From Candidatus Methylacidithermus pantelleriae (lineage in GTDB: Bacteria; Verrucomicrobiota; Verrucomicrobiia; Methylacidiphilales; Methylacidiphilaceae): a DNA stretch of 39,876 nucleotides. The stretch lies in NCBI RefSeq assembly GCF_905250085.1, contig NZ_CAJNOB010000013.1, positions 1-39,876 on the forward strand. Reading direction: 5' to 3'. Each line of letters opens with the position of its first letter. The first letter of the stretch is position 1. Shown here one piece after another: positions 1-7,607 of the stretch. Under the pieces are notes generated by a model, which was not told where the DNA came from, ran no database searches, and saw nothing but the letters and a program-made list of their open reading frames with translations. The position numbers and the translations under genes are program-made.

Positions 1-32
1 AACGACCTTTCCTCGGAGAGGAATAGCCGTTT

Positions 33-725
33 ATGCTCTTGGGAACGGTGTCGCTTAAGGAGCGTTTGGTTCAACCGGAAATCCTTGACGGGCTTTCCCC
101 GGAAAGCCGGGAGGCGCGACAAGCACGAGCGAGTCTGCGCCGGATCAATTTCCTCATGGGGAATTTTGGTTGGTTTCAAAGGAGACTTCGAGCCTATGTG
201 GAAAGCTTGCCCGTGGCGAGGCCAGTGCGGGCCCTAGAACTAGGCGCCGGGGATGGGACGCTCGCCAGAGTTCTTTCCCAAGATCCGGAGCTAGCCGGGC
301 GGTTGGTCGTCACCGGACTTGACCAGATTCCCCGTCCGAAAAATTGGCCTAAGGATTGGGGGTGGGTTTGCGGGAGGATCGAGGAATTCGCCCAATGGCA
401 AGATTATTCGATCGTTTTTGGGAACCTCATTGCCCACCACTTTGTTGCTGAGGATCTTGGGCGTCTGGGGAGTTTTCTTGGGCGTTTCGCCCATCTATTG
501 CTTTTTAGTGAACCGTTACGCGCTTTGCGCTCGGTGGTTTGGCTGCGGCTCATTAGCCCGGTCCTGCTTGACCCAGTGACCCGATATGATGCTATGGTCA
601 GTGTTCGAGCTGGGTTCCAGAAGGAGGAACTTCCTCATTTTTTGGGCTTACCTCAAGAGAAGTGGAAGGTGAAGGTCGAAACAACGCTTTGGGGGGCCTA
701 CCGCTTGGAAGCGGTGCGCGTCTAA
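33..725 (+). CDS. Class I SAM-dependent methyltransferase, substrate unknown
   Basis: A 230-residue protein with a Rossmann-type SAM-binding core. The glycine-rich motif I (LELGAGDGTLA) lies at about residues 68-78, and an acidic turn (GLDQIP) follows about 20 residues later, as expected for strand beta-2. A motif IV-like segment (IVFGNLIAHHF) follows near residue 130. The N-terminal 60 residues are helical and basic and resemble a small cap. There is no signal peptide or membrane segment, so it should act in the cytoplasm. A GAGAGGA-like ribosome site lies about 9 bases before the ATG. The methyl acceptor cannot be read from the sequence. It stands alone on the plus strand here and may be the last gene of an operon that begins before the window. 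The family is clear; the substrate is unknown. Confidence 0.82.
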   Translation: MLLGTVSLKERLVQPEILDGLSPESREARQARASLRRINFLMGNFGWFQRRLRAYVESLPVARPVRALELGAGDGTLARVLSQDPELAGRLVVTGLDQIPRPKNWPKDWGWVCGRIEEFAQWQDYSIVFGNLIAHHFVAEDLGRLGSFLGRFAHLLLFSEPLRALRSVVWLRLISPVLLDPVTRYDAMVSVRAGFQKEELPHFLGLPQEKWKVKVETTLWGAYRLEAVRV

Positions 726-728
726 GCA

Positions 729-761
729 AAGGAAAGATGGGTTTTTAAAAAATCTTTCCTT
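729..761. terminator. Perfect 10-bp inverted repeat just after the methyltransferase stop
   Basis: AAGGAAAGAT (729-738) and ATCTTTCCTT (752-761) are exact reverse complements around a 13-base spacer that is itself AT-rich (a T5A5 palindrome). It begins 3 bases after the TAA at 723-725. The stem is AT-rich and no long U-tract follows, so it is not a textbook intrinsic terminator. Its position makes transcript-end formation or 3'-end stabilisation the likeliest role. Confidence 0.45.
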
Positions 762-1279
762 CGGGATGGGTCTTGAGGCTTGGCGTACAGACAAGCCGAA
801 GTCAGTCTTCTGGGCCGTAAAACAAGCGGCTCGCTCGGGCTTTCTCGATTTTTGGTGCCCATAGAGCGTTTTTCCACAAAGGGCGGAAAGGTAGGACTCA
901 AGTCTTGGGTTTTTGCCTTCTTGGGCACGGCCAGTCAGTTAAGGAGTAGGAGAAGACGAAGCCATGTTTGGAGTTTCCGTCCTTGCTCTGGATCGGAATC
1001 GCGTGATCCGAGAGGCGACTTTCCCTCCAGGGGGGCCCATCCCGATGGGTCACCAGTAGGACTTCCTGGGACGCCGGATCTGGGCGAATCGAGAACCGTT
1101 TTGCGATCGAACTTTCGCAGAGCTCTTTCGAACGGTCACGGAGAAGTGCGAAAGGGGGTAGCATCTTTCGCGGAGGATAGCCTTGCGGGAGATTTTTTAA
1201 AAAAGATCCCGAAAAAAAGAAGGGAGTCGATAGGAAAGTCCAGAAACTATCTCCTCCGGTGAGAGGCTGGAGGCAACTA
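762..1279. other. Intergenic stretch, nothing recognised
   Basis: About 520 bases lie between the methyltransferase and the convergent LolA-like gene. Open frames exist on both strands, but none has a ribosome site, a recognisable motif or protein-like composition. No RNA gene or repeat was seen. Confidence 0.5.
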
Positions 1280-2113
1280 TTACGACTTTTTTGGGGCGCA
1301 AGCCCGCAACACTTGTTCCCCGCTGATAACCTCAATGAAGGTGCGCGAGGTCGATAGACCTCGTTCCGGAGACATACGAGAAATTTGCATTTCTTTCGCA
1401 ATATACCGATCTCCCATCCGTTCGACGGCATTGACTTCGAGCCTCTTTATGGGACTGTCTTGAGAGCCGTAACCGTCTGCCCGCAATAAGGCAAAGTATT
1501 CCTGGCTGATCCAATAGCGAACCTTGGAGTATTGGCTCGGTTCATTACCGGGTTCTGCTTCGAAGGCCCAGCTGGAGAGTGTTTTAATGGAATCGGTTCC
1601 CAGGGAACGGACATGAGTCCAATGGAGGAAGTCTAACGAGAGATCTTCATAGGAGACGTCCGTATCCAGGATGGGTTTGGTCCGATCCTTCGGGGCGACC
1701 TCCCGCCAGTTGGGATCTCTCGGACCTTTTTCTTGGACAAGCGTTCGATCCCGGTCGAAACGAATCCGGAAGGCCAAAGGGACCGAACGAAATCGATACA
1801 CAAGTTCCCGATTATGCGTGCGAAGCTCGAAAGGGTAGGTTCGGTTGCCGCATCGTAACACACCCTCCAAAAGAAAGTCTCCCAGTTGGAAATGTTTCCA
1901 AAACTGGGCCCGTATCCAACCAATGGGAGGAACGTGGCCGCGAGGGTCGGGTTCGGCTCGGGTTGGACCTGGGAAGGCTCCCAAAAGGACTCCAAAAGCG
2001 GAGAGGGTTAACCACCGGAAGAAAAACTTTCCTTGTCGCTTTCTTCGATCTAGTGGCTTCCGTTCCTTGCCCATGGGAGTTAAAAAATATCCTTGGGGCA
2101 CTCTCGCGCTCAT
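1280..2113 (-). CDS. LolA-like outer-membrane lipoprotein-sorting family protein
   Basis: A 277-residue exported protein. A basic n-region (KERKPLDRRKRQGK) is followed by a hydrophobic segment (about residues 32-49) ending in a signal-peptidase-like TRA-EP site. The mature part has the strand-rich pattern of the LolA/LolB-like fold. The block around 'DTDVSYEDLSLDFLHW' is the hallmark of proteins annotated 'outer membrane lipoprotein-sorting protein' in Verrucomicrobia and related phyla. Members are thought to bind lipid or lipoprotein acyl chains in the periplasm; that role is inferred from the family. Its ATG overlaps the stop of sfsA (ATGA), so the two are almost certainly co-transcribed, though no functional link is obvious. 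Its 3' end faces the methyltransferase. Confidence 0.72.
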   Translation of the reverse strand: MSARVPQGYFLTPMGKERKPLDRRKRQGKFFFRWLTLSAFGVLLGAFPGPTRAEPDPRGHVPPIGWIRAQFWKHFQLGDFLLEGVLRCGNRTYPFELRTHNRELVYRFRSVPLAFRIRFDRDRTLVQEKGPRDPNWREVAPKDRTKPILDTDVSYEDLSLDFLHWTHVRSLGTDSIKTLSSWAFEAEPGNEPSQYSKVRYWISQEYFALLRADGYGSQDSPIKRLEVNAVERMGDRYIAKEMQISRMSPERGLSTSRTFIEVISGEQVLRACAPKKS

Positions 2114-2865
2114 GGGGCGCCGGGAGTTGTTACCGGAACTGGGCCTACTATCCGGATCCCAGCTCGGTCAAGCCGGCATCTCCATGCAAAAAAGTGCACT
2201 CCAGCCTCGTGGGCTTGTGCCAGTTTTTGACAAAAAAGCGGATCTGACTCTGGATCCGGGTACAAGGCTTGGACGTCTGGGCGCTGGATGATCCAAATGA
2301 CAGCTGCTTGCCGTTCCCTTTGGGATCGCCACCGGACAAGAAGGTCCAGGTGCCTGCTCCCTCGTAGGGTTGGGGCGTCAGGAAAAAGTGCATAAGAACC
2401 CATTTTCCGGTTACAGTTTTTGAGTTCGACAAGCCAGGGACCCTGGGAGGTTTCGATCTGGAAGTCGATACGCTCGCTACCGACTTGGAGTTCTTGTTTC
2501 CACTGCAAAACCGGGCCTTTTCTTCGTACGAAAGTTTCGAGCGCTTTTGCCCATAAGAGATTGGGCAAGTGGGCATCGACCCCTACCCACTGGTCGTCAT
2601 CCTGCAAAGCAATAAGCCGTCCCACGGTTCGAAAACGGTCGCTTTTGCCAGTATGAGGGATGACCCATCCCGTGCGTCCGTAAACACAAAGTTCTCCCAT
2701 TCGGCCGGAGTTGGGGACATGGACCCGGGCTTTGGAACCGCTAGGGAGCCAGACTTCGGCGAGAAAACGGTTGATTCTCTGGCTAAACACGCAGGTTATG
2801 GGGGTTCGAGGCCATGCGAGTCCCCATGTGGTATGCTGGAGATAGGGAAAGAGTTTCGAGCTCAC
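2110..2865 (-). CDS. sfsA: SfsA family DNA/RNA nuclease-like protein
   Basis: About 251 residues, matching the ~235-residue SfsA (sugar fermentation stimulation protein A) family. Conserved blocks appear in order: NRFLAEV near residue 32, VHVPNSGRM near 48, VGVDAHLPN near 94, the nuclease-like RIDF...VELKN core near 132-150, and FPDAPTLRGSRHL near 161-173. The D...E-x-K arrangement in the core is the predicted PD-(D/E)XK-type metal site. The frame stays open upstream to 3108, but that would overlap the divergent avtA gene and add sequence unlike SfsA. A GTG at 2865 has GAGGAG three bases before it and gives a family-like length. A GTG at 2790 is the alternative but lacks a ribosome site. The cellular role of SfsA is still debated. 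Confidence 0.88.
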   Translation of the reverse strand: MSSKLFPYLQHTTWGLAWPRTPITCVFSQRINRFLAEVWLPSGSKARVHVPNSGRMGELCVYGRTGWVIPHTGKSDRFRTVGRLIALQDDDQWVGVDAHLPNLLWAKALETFVRRKGPVLQWKQELQVGSERIDFQIETSQGPWLVELKNCNRKMGSYALFPDAPTLRGSRHLDLLVRWRSQRERQAAVIWIIQRPDVQALYPDPESDPLFCQKLAQAHEAGVHFFAWRCRLDRAGIRIVGPVPVTTPGAP

Positions 2866-2978
2866 CGGCTCCTCACGGAAAAGGATGGGTTCAAAGCCTT
2901 GCACGGAGAAGGGCAAATTGGAATGGATCTTCCCTACGGTAGGCTTCACAATCTTGTGCGCCAGGGGAATCGGCGACA

Positions 2979-4259
2979 ATGAAACCTTCCTTTGAACTTT
3001 CCCAAGCAGGTCAGTATCTAGCCGAGGGAAGCGGTATTTTCGACCTAATGGAAGATTTGGGTCGAGCGGCTCGAGGGCCAGGTAAGACCCTTTTATTGGG
3101 AGGAGCAAGTCCGGGACGAATTCCCGAGGTCGAAAAGGTTTGGCAACGAAGATTAGAAGAGCTCCTTCGGGAACCTGACGCGCTTTACCGCTGCCTAGGC
3201 CTCTATGACCCGCCAGGAGGAAATCCGGCCTTTACAGGGGCATTGGCGAAGGCCCTTCGCGAGAGCTTAGGCTGGCCCGTCGAGCCAGACCACGTGGTGG
3301 TTACTCTGGGGAGTCAATGGGGGGTTTTCCTCCTTTTTCTTTTATTTGCTGGCCGATTCAGGAAGGGGAGCTTCCGACAGGTGCTATTACCCCGGCTGCC
3401 TGAATACCTGGGTTTTGCACAGCAGGGCTTGGGGGAGTCACTTTTCCGAGCAGCTTTACCGGCGATTGAGCTTTTGACCCCGCCATTTTTTCGGTACCGG
3501 ATGGATCGAACCGGGCTTATATCCCTGGTCAAAGAGGCTGGCGCTATTTGCCTTTCCTGTCCGTGTAACCCGACGGGTCAGACCTTTCGCCAAGAAGAGT
3601 GGCAATTTCTGAAAGAGCTTTCTTGCGGCTCTCAAATCCCTCTCATTGTTGATGGAGCCTATGGCGCGCCGTTTCCCAGCGTTACGCTCGATTTCCAGTG
3701 GTGGTCGTGGGATCCTAGTTTTATCTACTGCTTCACGCTGTCCAAGCTGGGTCTTCCCGGAGTAAGAACCGGGATCGTATTGGCACCGGCCGAGGTGGCC
3801 GCGGTGTTGCGTCGCGCCCAGAGTGTGCTGGCCTTAGCTCCCCCTGGGCTGGGTCAAGAACTCCTTCGCCCTCTTTTGGACTCGGGTGAACTTTTCCAAC
3901 TTGTCGAAAAACAAGTTCGACCCTTCTATCTTGCCCAATACGAGGCGGCTCTTTCTTTTGTGCGGCAATTCTTTGAGGGGCGTTTTCCCTACAGGGTTCA
4001 CATCTATGAGGGAGGATTTTTTCTATGGATATGGTTTCCCGAACTTCCCATCTCATCCGCCGAACTTTATGAGAGGCTGAAAACGCATGGGGTCTATATC
4101 GTTCCAGGCCGCCACTTTGCTTATGGCCTGTCCGAAGAGTGGGCACACGTAGACCAGTGTATTCGAATCTCGTTTACTCAGCCCCTGGAGATCCTTCGGG
4201 CTGGGATTGAAGAAATTGCCATTGAAGTGGAACGGCTCCATGGGAAGAGAGGCGGCTAA
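2979..4259 (+). CDS. avtA: Valine-pyruvate aminotransferase (AvtA), PLP-dependent fold type I
   Basis: A 426-residue protein that aligns along its whole length with E. coli AvtA as remembered. Shared blocks are GIFDLMEDL near residue 19, LLLGGASPGRIPE near 38, YDPPGGNPAF near 76, NPTG near 197, VDGAYGAPFP near 224 and SKLGLPGVRTG near 255. Lys256 is the predicted PLP Schiff-base lysine, Arg263 the phosphate ligand, and Asn197/Asp225/Tyr228 the usual cofactor contacts. The enzyme transfers an amino group between valine or alanine and their keto acids, linking branched-chain amino acid and alanine metabolism in the cytoplasm. The ATG has AGGGGA about 10 bases upstream. It is divergent from sfsA with about 113 bases between the chosen starts. 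AvtA is a better fit than a generic aspartate aminotransferase because the C-terminal blocks also match. Confidence 0.92.
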   Translation: MKPSFELSQAGQYLAEGSGIFDLMEDLGRAARGPGKTLLLGGASPGRIPEVEKVWQRRLEELLREPDALYRCLGLYDPPGGNPAFTGALAKALRESLGWPVEPDHVVVTLGSQWGVFLLFLLFAGRFRKGSFRQVLLPRLPEYLGFAQQGLGESLFRAALPAIELLTPPFFRYRMDRTGLISLVKEAGAICLSCPCNPTGQTFRQEEWQFLKELSCGSQIPLIVDGAYGAPFPSVTLDFQWWSWDPSFIYCFTLSKLGLPGVRTGIVLAPAEVAAVLRRAQSVLALAPPGLGQELLRPLLDSGELFQLVEKQVRPFYLAQYEAALSFVRQFFEGRFPYRVHIYEGGFFLWIWFPELPISSAELYERLKTHGVYIVPGRHFAYGLSEEWAHVDQCIRISFTQPLEILRAGIEEIAIEVERLHGKRGG

Positions 4260-4286
4260 CCAGCGCAAGCCGCCACAATGGGGAGA

Positions 4287-4309
4287 GCACAAGAGCTAAT
4301 TAGCTGTGC
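4287..4309. repeat. Palindromic inverted repeat between convergent genes
   Basis: GCACA (4287-4291) pairs with TGTGC (4305-4309), and the interior contains the perfect 12-base palindrome AGCTAATTAGCT (4294-4305). It lies 28 bases after the avtA stop, in the 263-base gap between avtA and the convergent Sel1-repeat gene. It could act as a two-way transcript end or as a dyad-symmetric protein site. No T-run follows. Confidence 0.35.
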
Positions 4310-4522
4310 GGGGTAAGGCTATTGAAGCTCGGAACGAACGATGGAGGAGCTTCTGGCTTGGAGGAAGAAAGCCCAAGGGAGGGACTGCTAGCTCGGACGT
4401 GCTTTAAGCCTTTCCTTGGTTATGGCCGGGCTCTATGGACGGCTGGGCTTTGTGGATCGGGTCCGGGTTTCGTTCTTTTTCGAGCCACAACGTTTTTTGC
4501 CCGACCAGTAGGAAAGAAGGCC

Positions 4523-6421
4523 CTAGAAAGACGAATCGTCCTCTTGTTTGGTTGCTCCTTTCTCTAGCGCCGTTGCAAGAGCCCAAAGCCAGGTTTCGAT
4601 TGCCCAAAAAGCCCATGGGCGTGCTAGCCCCTGTTTTTGCTCAAGCATACGAATCCATTCTGGCGGAACGGGCTTAGTGGCCGGGTGGACCTTGAGCTCC
4701 TGGAGTAACCCGCTTCGTGCTACGGCTAAAAGCGCTTCCCTTTCGAGCTGGTGTTTTGGAGAGGAAGGAAGATGAGTTTCCAGCTCTTGAGGATGGTCAA
4801 GTAGCGTAACGCCTTGGCGCGCCAAAGCATGCCAAAGACGTTGTTGAACTGGGGAAGCAGCGAGGGTGTGTTGGTTAGGAAGAGGCTCAGTGGGAGAGAA
4901 ACATTCCATGGATCCGGTCTTTGGAATCGATTCCGAAGGGGGAGCCGTTGTCTCGGTGAACGAACTCTTAGCGTCTTTTTTTCCTGGGAGGGAAGATTCT
5001 TCCAGGAACCTGGCAGAAGGAGATCCTGGAAGAAGCCAAGCCAGTAGCGCCAAAACAACCGCTACCAACGTGCACGTGAGAGTCCAGAATAGGGGAAAGG
5101 GAACGTCTTTGTTTGCAAGCCAAAGCTCGAGCAGAGATTGAGCTTGTGCCCACCATTGGCTGCAACGCTCCAGGATGGAGCCAAACCCTTGCTTCGCGGG
5201 CTCGCTTTGGGAGAGGTTGCTGGATTCCTTTAGGCTGTTGCGGGCGACTTGATTCGGGGACTCGTCGTGATTCGGCCGGGTCAACTCCTTAGGGGCTGGT
5301 CTGGAAGGTGTGTCCGGCCTAGAAGTTGTGATGCGATTGCTCGGATAGGATTGCGGTGAGGAAGAAGGAGTTAAGCTAGCCGCGGAAGAAAGCAAGCGAG
5401 ATTCCTTTTGCTGTGCCACAAGGGGTTGGCTCGTCAAACCAACTGCGGACCGGGCCTGGCTCAACTCTTCGAGCTGGCTCTGCAACGTTTCAAGGTCCCT
5501 GGGGGCAAGGCGGTTGCGAAGGCGTTCCAGAGTCTTTCTGGCTATAGGTGGTAAACTTTCTTTTCGCTCGGCCAAAAGGAGCCATCGAGTAGCCTGCAAA
5601 AGATCCTCTTTGACTCCCACTCCTTCCGCATAGGCTAGTCCTAGCCTCCATTGAGCTTCCGGTTCGCCCTGCTGGGCGGCTTTTTCCCAAAGGCGAACGG
5701 CTTCTTTTCGGTCCACCGACACCCCAATCCCTTCCCAGTAGGCTTTCCCGAGGGCAAGGGCTGCCTTTGGATCGTCTTGTTGAGCAAGCGCGGATAGAAG
5801 CATGGCGTACTCTTTGCGGATTTTGGCCAATTGAGGGGGGAAAAGAACGGATGGCAGGGAAATCTCCGGAAGAGAAGGGCTAGAGAGGTGCACGCTTTGG
5901 GCAACCCAACTCCACGCTAGAAGCTGCCAGCGATCCACGGAGCCTGGATTTCGGCTAGCCAGCTTGAGCCAGCAACCAAGAGCTACTCTGTCTCCTTTAC
6001 GAGCGGCTTCCTCGTAGAAAGACAGCGCTCGAGTGAGATCTCTTGGTTTTCCTCCGGATCCTTCTTCATACAGCTCCGCCAGTTTTCGAATGGCTGCGGG
6101 ATACCCAGCTTGGGCAGAAGCCTCAAGCCAGCGGAGAGCTTCCTTTTGGTTAGCCTCCCGAGCGTAGTAGGAAAAAAGAGCAAACGCACTAGCTGCATCG
6201 CCGCTTGACGCTTGGGAAAGGAGTCGGGCTATCTCCGGCGGCAAAGCCGGACTAGTTTTCTTTTCTTCCGGAGATTGGGTAAAAGGAGGGGAAGATTGGG
6301 GCGCCTCTTGCCCAGGAAGAGGAAAGACAGCCGAAAAAAAGACAATACTCGCCAAGAGTAGCCTGACGTTGGTGGACAAGTCTGGCGGCCCCCTTCGGGC
6401 TTGAATATGGAATGGAAACAT
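4523..6421 (-). CDS. Sel1-like repeat protein with one internal transmembrane segment
   Basis: A 632-residue protein. Residues 19-37 are a signal peptide or N-terminal anchor. Two Sel1/TPR-like solenoid blocks follow, at about 76-150 (e.g. EALRWLEASAQAGYPAAIRKLAELYEEG, shown here in part) and 216-290 (KAALALGKAYWEGIGV...AVRLWEKAAQQGEPEAQWRLGLAYAEGVGV, again in part). A Ser/Pro-rich linker covers about 330-410, and a strong membrane helix lies at about 443-465. About 165 residues of helical C-terminal tail follow. Sel1 repeats usually mediate protein-protein contacts. If the N-terminal segment is cleaved, the repeats would be periplasmic and the tail cytoplasmic. The ATG is preceded by GAAGGAGAA at short spacing. 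Function is unknown; a scaffold or envelope-sensing role is only a guess. Confidence 0.75.
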   Translation of the reverse strand: MFPFHIQARRGPPDLSTNVRLLLASIVFFSAVFPLPGQEAPQSSPPFTQSPEEKKTSPALPPEIARLLSQASSGDAASAFALFSYYAREANQKEALRWLEASAQAGYPAAIRKLAELYEEGSGGKPRDLTRALSFYEEAARKGDRVALGCWLKLASRNPGSVDRWQLLAWSWVAQSVHLSSPSLPEISLPSVLFPPQLAKIRKEYAMLLSALAQQDDPKAALALGKAYWEGIGVSVDRKEAVRLWEKAAQQGEPEAQWRLGLAYAEGVGVKEDLLQATRWLLLAERKESLPPIARKTLERLRNRLAPRDLETLQSQLEELSQARSAVGLTSQPLVAQQKESRLLSSAASLTPSSSPQSYPSNRITTSRPDTPSRPAPKELTRPNHDESPNQVARNSLKESSNLSQSEPAKQGFGSILERCSQWWAQAQSLLELWLANKDVPFPLFWTLTCTLVAVVLALLAWLLPGSPSARFLEESSLPGKKDAKSSFTETTAPPSESIPKTGSMECFSPTEPLPNQHTLAASPVQQRLWHALARQGVTLLDHPQELETHLPSSPKHQLEREALLAVARSGLLQELKVHPATKPVPPEWIRMLEQKQGLARPWAFWAIETWLWALATALEKGATKQEDDSSF

Positions 6422-6494
6422 TTCTCCTTCAAGGTAGCTCTGGAAAGAGCGTGGAGCACTTGCTTTTGCTCTCAGAAAACCAACGGCGTATTTC

Positions 6495-7556
6495 CTAAAG
6501 GCGCGTTGGGGGATCGTAAGGAACTTCCACCAGTTCTCGCCATGCCGTTAGGAGAGCAGCTAATACCGTAGGACCTAGGAACAGGCCGAGTAATCCAAAA
6601 GCTTCCAAGCCCCCTAAAATTCCGAGAAAAACCAGAAGGAACGGCATGCGAGCTGACCCGCTGATCAGGGCCGGCCGCACGAAGTGATCGGCGACAAACA
6701 GAATCAAACTGCCGTAACCCAGAAGCACAAGAGCGGCTACGGAACGGTCCTGGGCCAGAAGGTAGAGGGAGACCCCCCCGAAAACGATGGGTGCGGCAAA
6801 TGGAATCATGCCCAAAAACCCGGTGAGGCCACTCAGCAGGACCGCATTGGGAACATGCAACCAACTATAGGCGATGCCAAAAAGAACTCCTTCCCCAAGA
6901 CTCACCATGAGCAGGCCGTTCACAATGGAGCGGACGGCAGCAATGGAATGTTCGATGTAGCGTTCCGCCGGAGGCCCTAAAAGTCGCCGCGCCGCTACGG
7001 TAGCATCTTGAGTGAGCGATTCTCCGTGCCAGTAGAGGAAAAACAGTACCAGGACTGTGAGTGCGAGAACGACCACCCGGCGCAGAACCTCTAGCCCCAC
7101 GACTCTCGTCCATTTCAGGATGATCCCTGAATCTACGTCCCGAAGATAGCGAAGAACGGAACCTGGAACCCCCAAGGCCGCGTTCCATCGTGCTGCAAGG
7201 GCCGGTCCTAGCCACGGGATGTGTTCCACCCAAGCGGGGGCAGGCCATCCTTTGCGCTGAACCTCTTCCATCCACCGAGCAACGGTTTGTACATCCTGGG
7301 CCACGTCTGTGGCCGCGTAGACCAGGGGTCCCAGAAGCAAAAGCGTCACTAAGGCCGTACAGATGAAAGCTGGGACGCTTCGCCGAAACCGGAGAGGAAC
7401 GAGTCTTTGGAAAAACTGGAACACTGGCCAGGTGGCAATGGCGATCACCAAGGCCCAGGCGATGGAGGCAAGGAAACTTTTGAGGATCCAAAACGCAAAG
7501 AGCAGAAGGAGTAAGACGGAGATGCGTCGGGCTGTCTCTTGAAATCGGTCTTCCAT
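6495..7556 (-). CDS. AI-2E family transporter (PerM/YdiK/TqsA-type permease)
   Basis: About 353 residues and strongly hydrophobic, with an early helix pair, a central amphipathic domain (about residues 60-200), then a run of helices to the end. The C-terminal half carries family-typical glycine-rich segments, including GLTGFLGMIPFAAPIVFG and ILGGLEAFGLLGLFLGPTVLA. Members of the family export autoinducer-2 (TqsA) or run as Na+/H+ antiporters, so the substrate cannot be assigned here. The frame stays open from a GTG at 7607, but the ATG at 7556 starts exactly at the usual N-terminus (MEDRFQETARR then a helix). The ribosome site is weak for both choices. It is separated from the Sel1-repeat gene by about 70 bases and may be co-transcribed with it. 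The decayed region begins immediately upstream. Confidence 0.85.
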   Translation of the reverse strand: MEDRFQETARRISVLLLLLFAFWILKSFLASIAWALVIAIATWPVFQFFQRLVPLRFRRSVPAFICTALVTLLLLGPLVYAATDVAQDVQTVARWMEEVQRKGWPAPAWVEHIPWLGPALAARWNAALGVPGSVLRYLRDVDSGIILKWTRVVGLEVLRRVVVLALTVLVLFFLYWHGESLTQDATVAARRLLGPPAERYIEHSIAAVRSIVNGLLMVSLGEGVLFGIAYSWLHVPNAVLLSGLTGFLGMIPFAAPIVFGGVSLYLLAQDRSVAALVLLGYGSLILFVADHFVRPALISGSARMPFLLVFLGILGGLEAFGLLGLFLGPTVLAALLTAWRELVEVPYDPPTRL

Positions 7557-7607
7557 AGCTAAAGGGAATCCTGGGATTTCAGGTTTCTCCTGGTTAGGAC
7601 AACGCAC

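Noticed and set aside
780-1262. 160-codon plus-strand open frame
   Set aside because: Low-complexity, Ser/Arg/Gly-rich translation with no ribosome site or motif; the overlapping minus-strand frame is just as long. Chance frame in GC-rich DNA.
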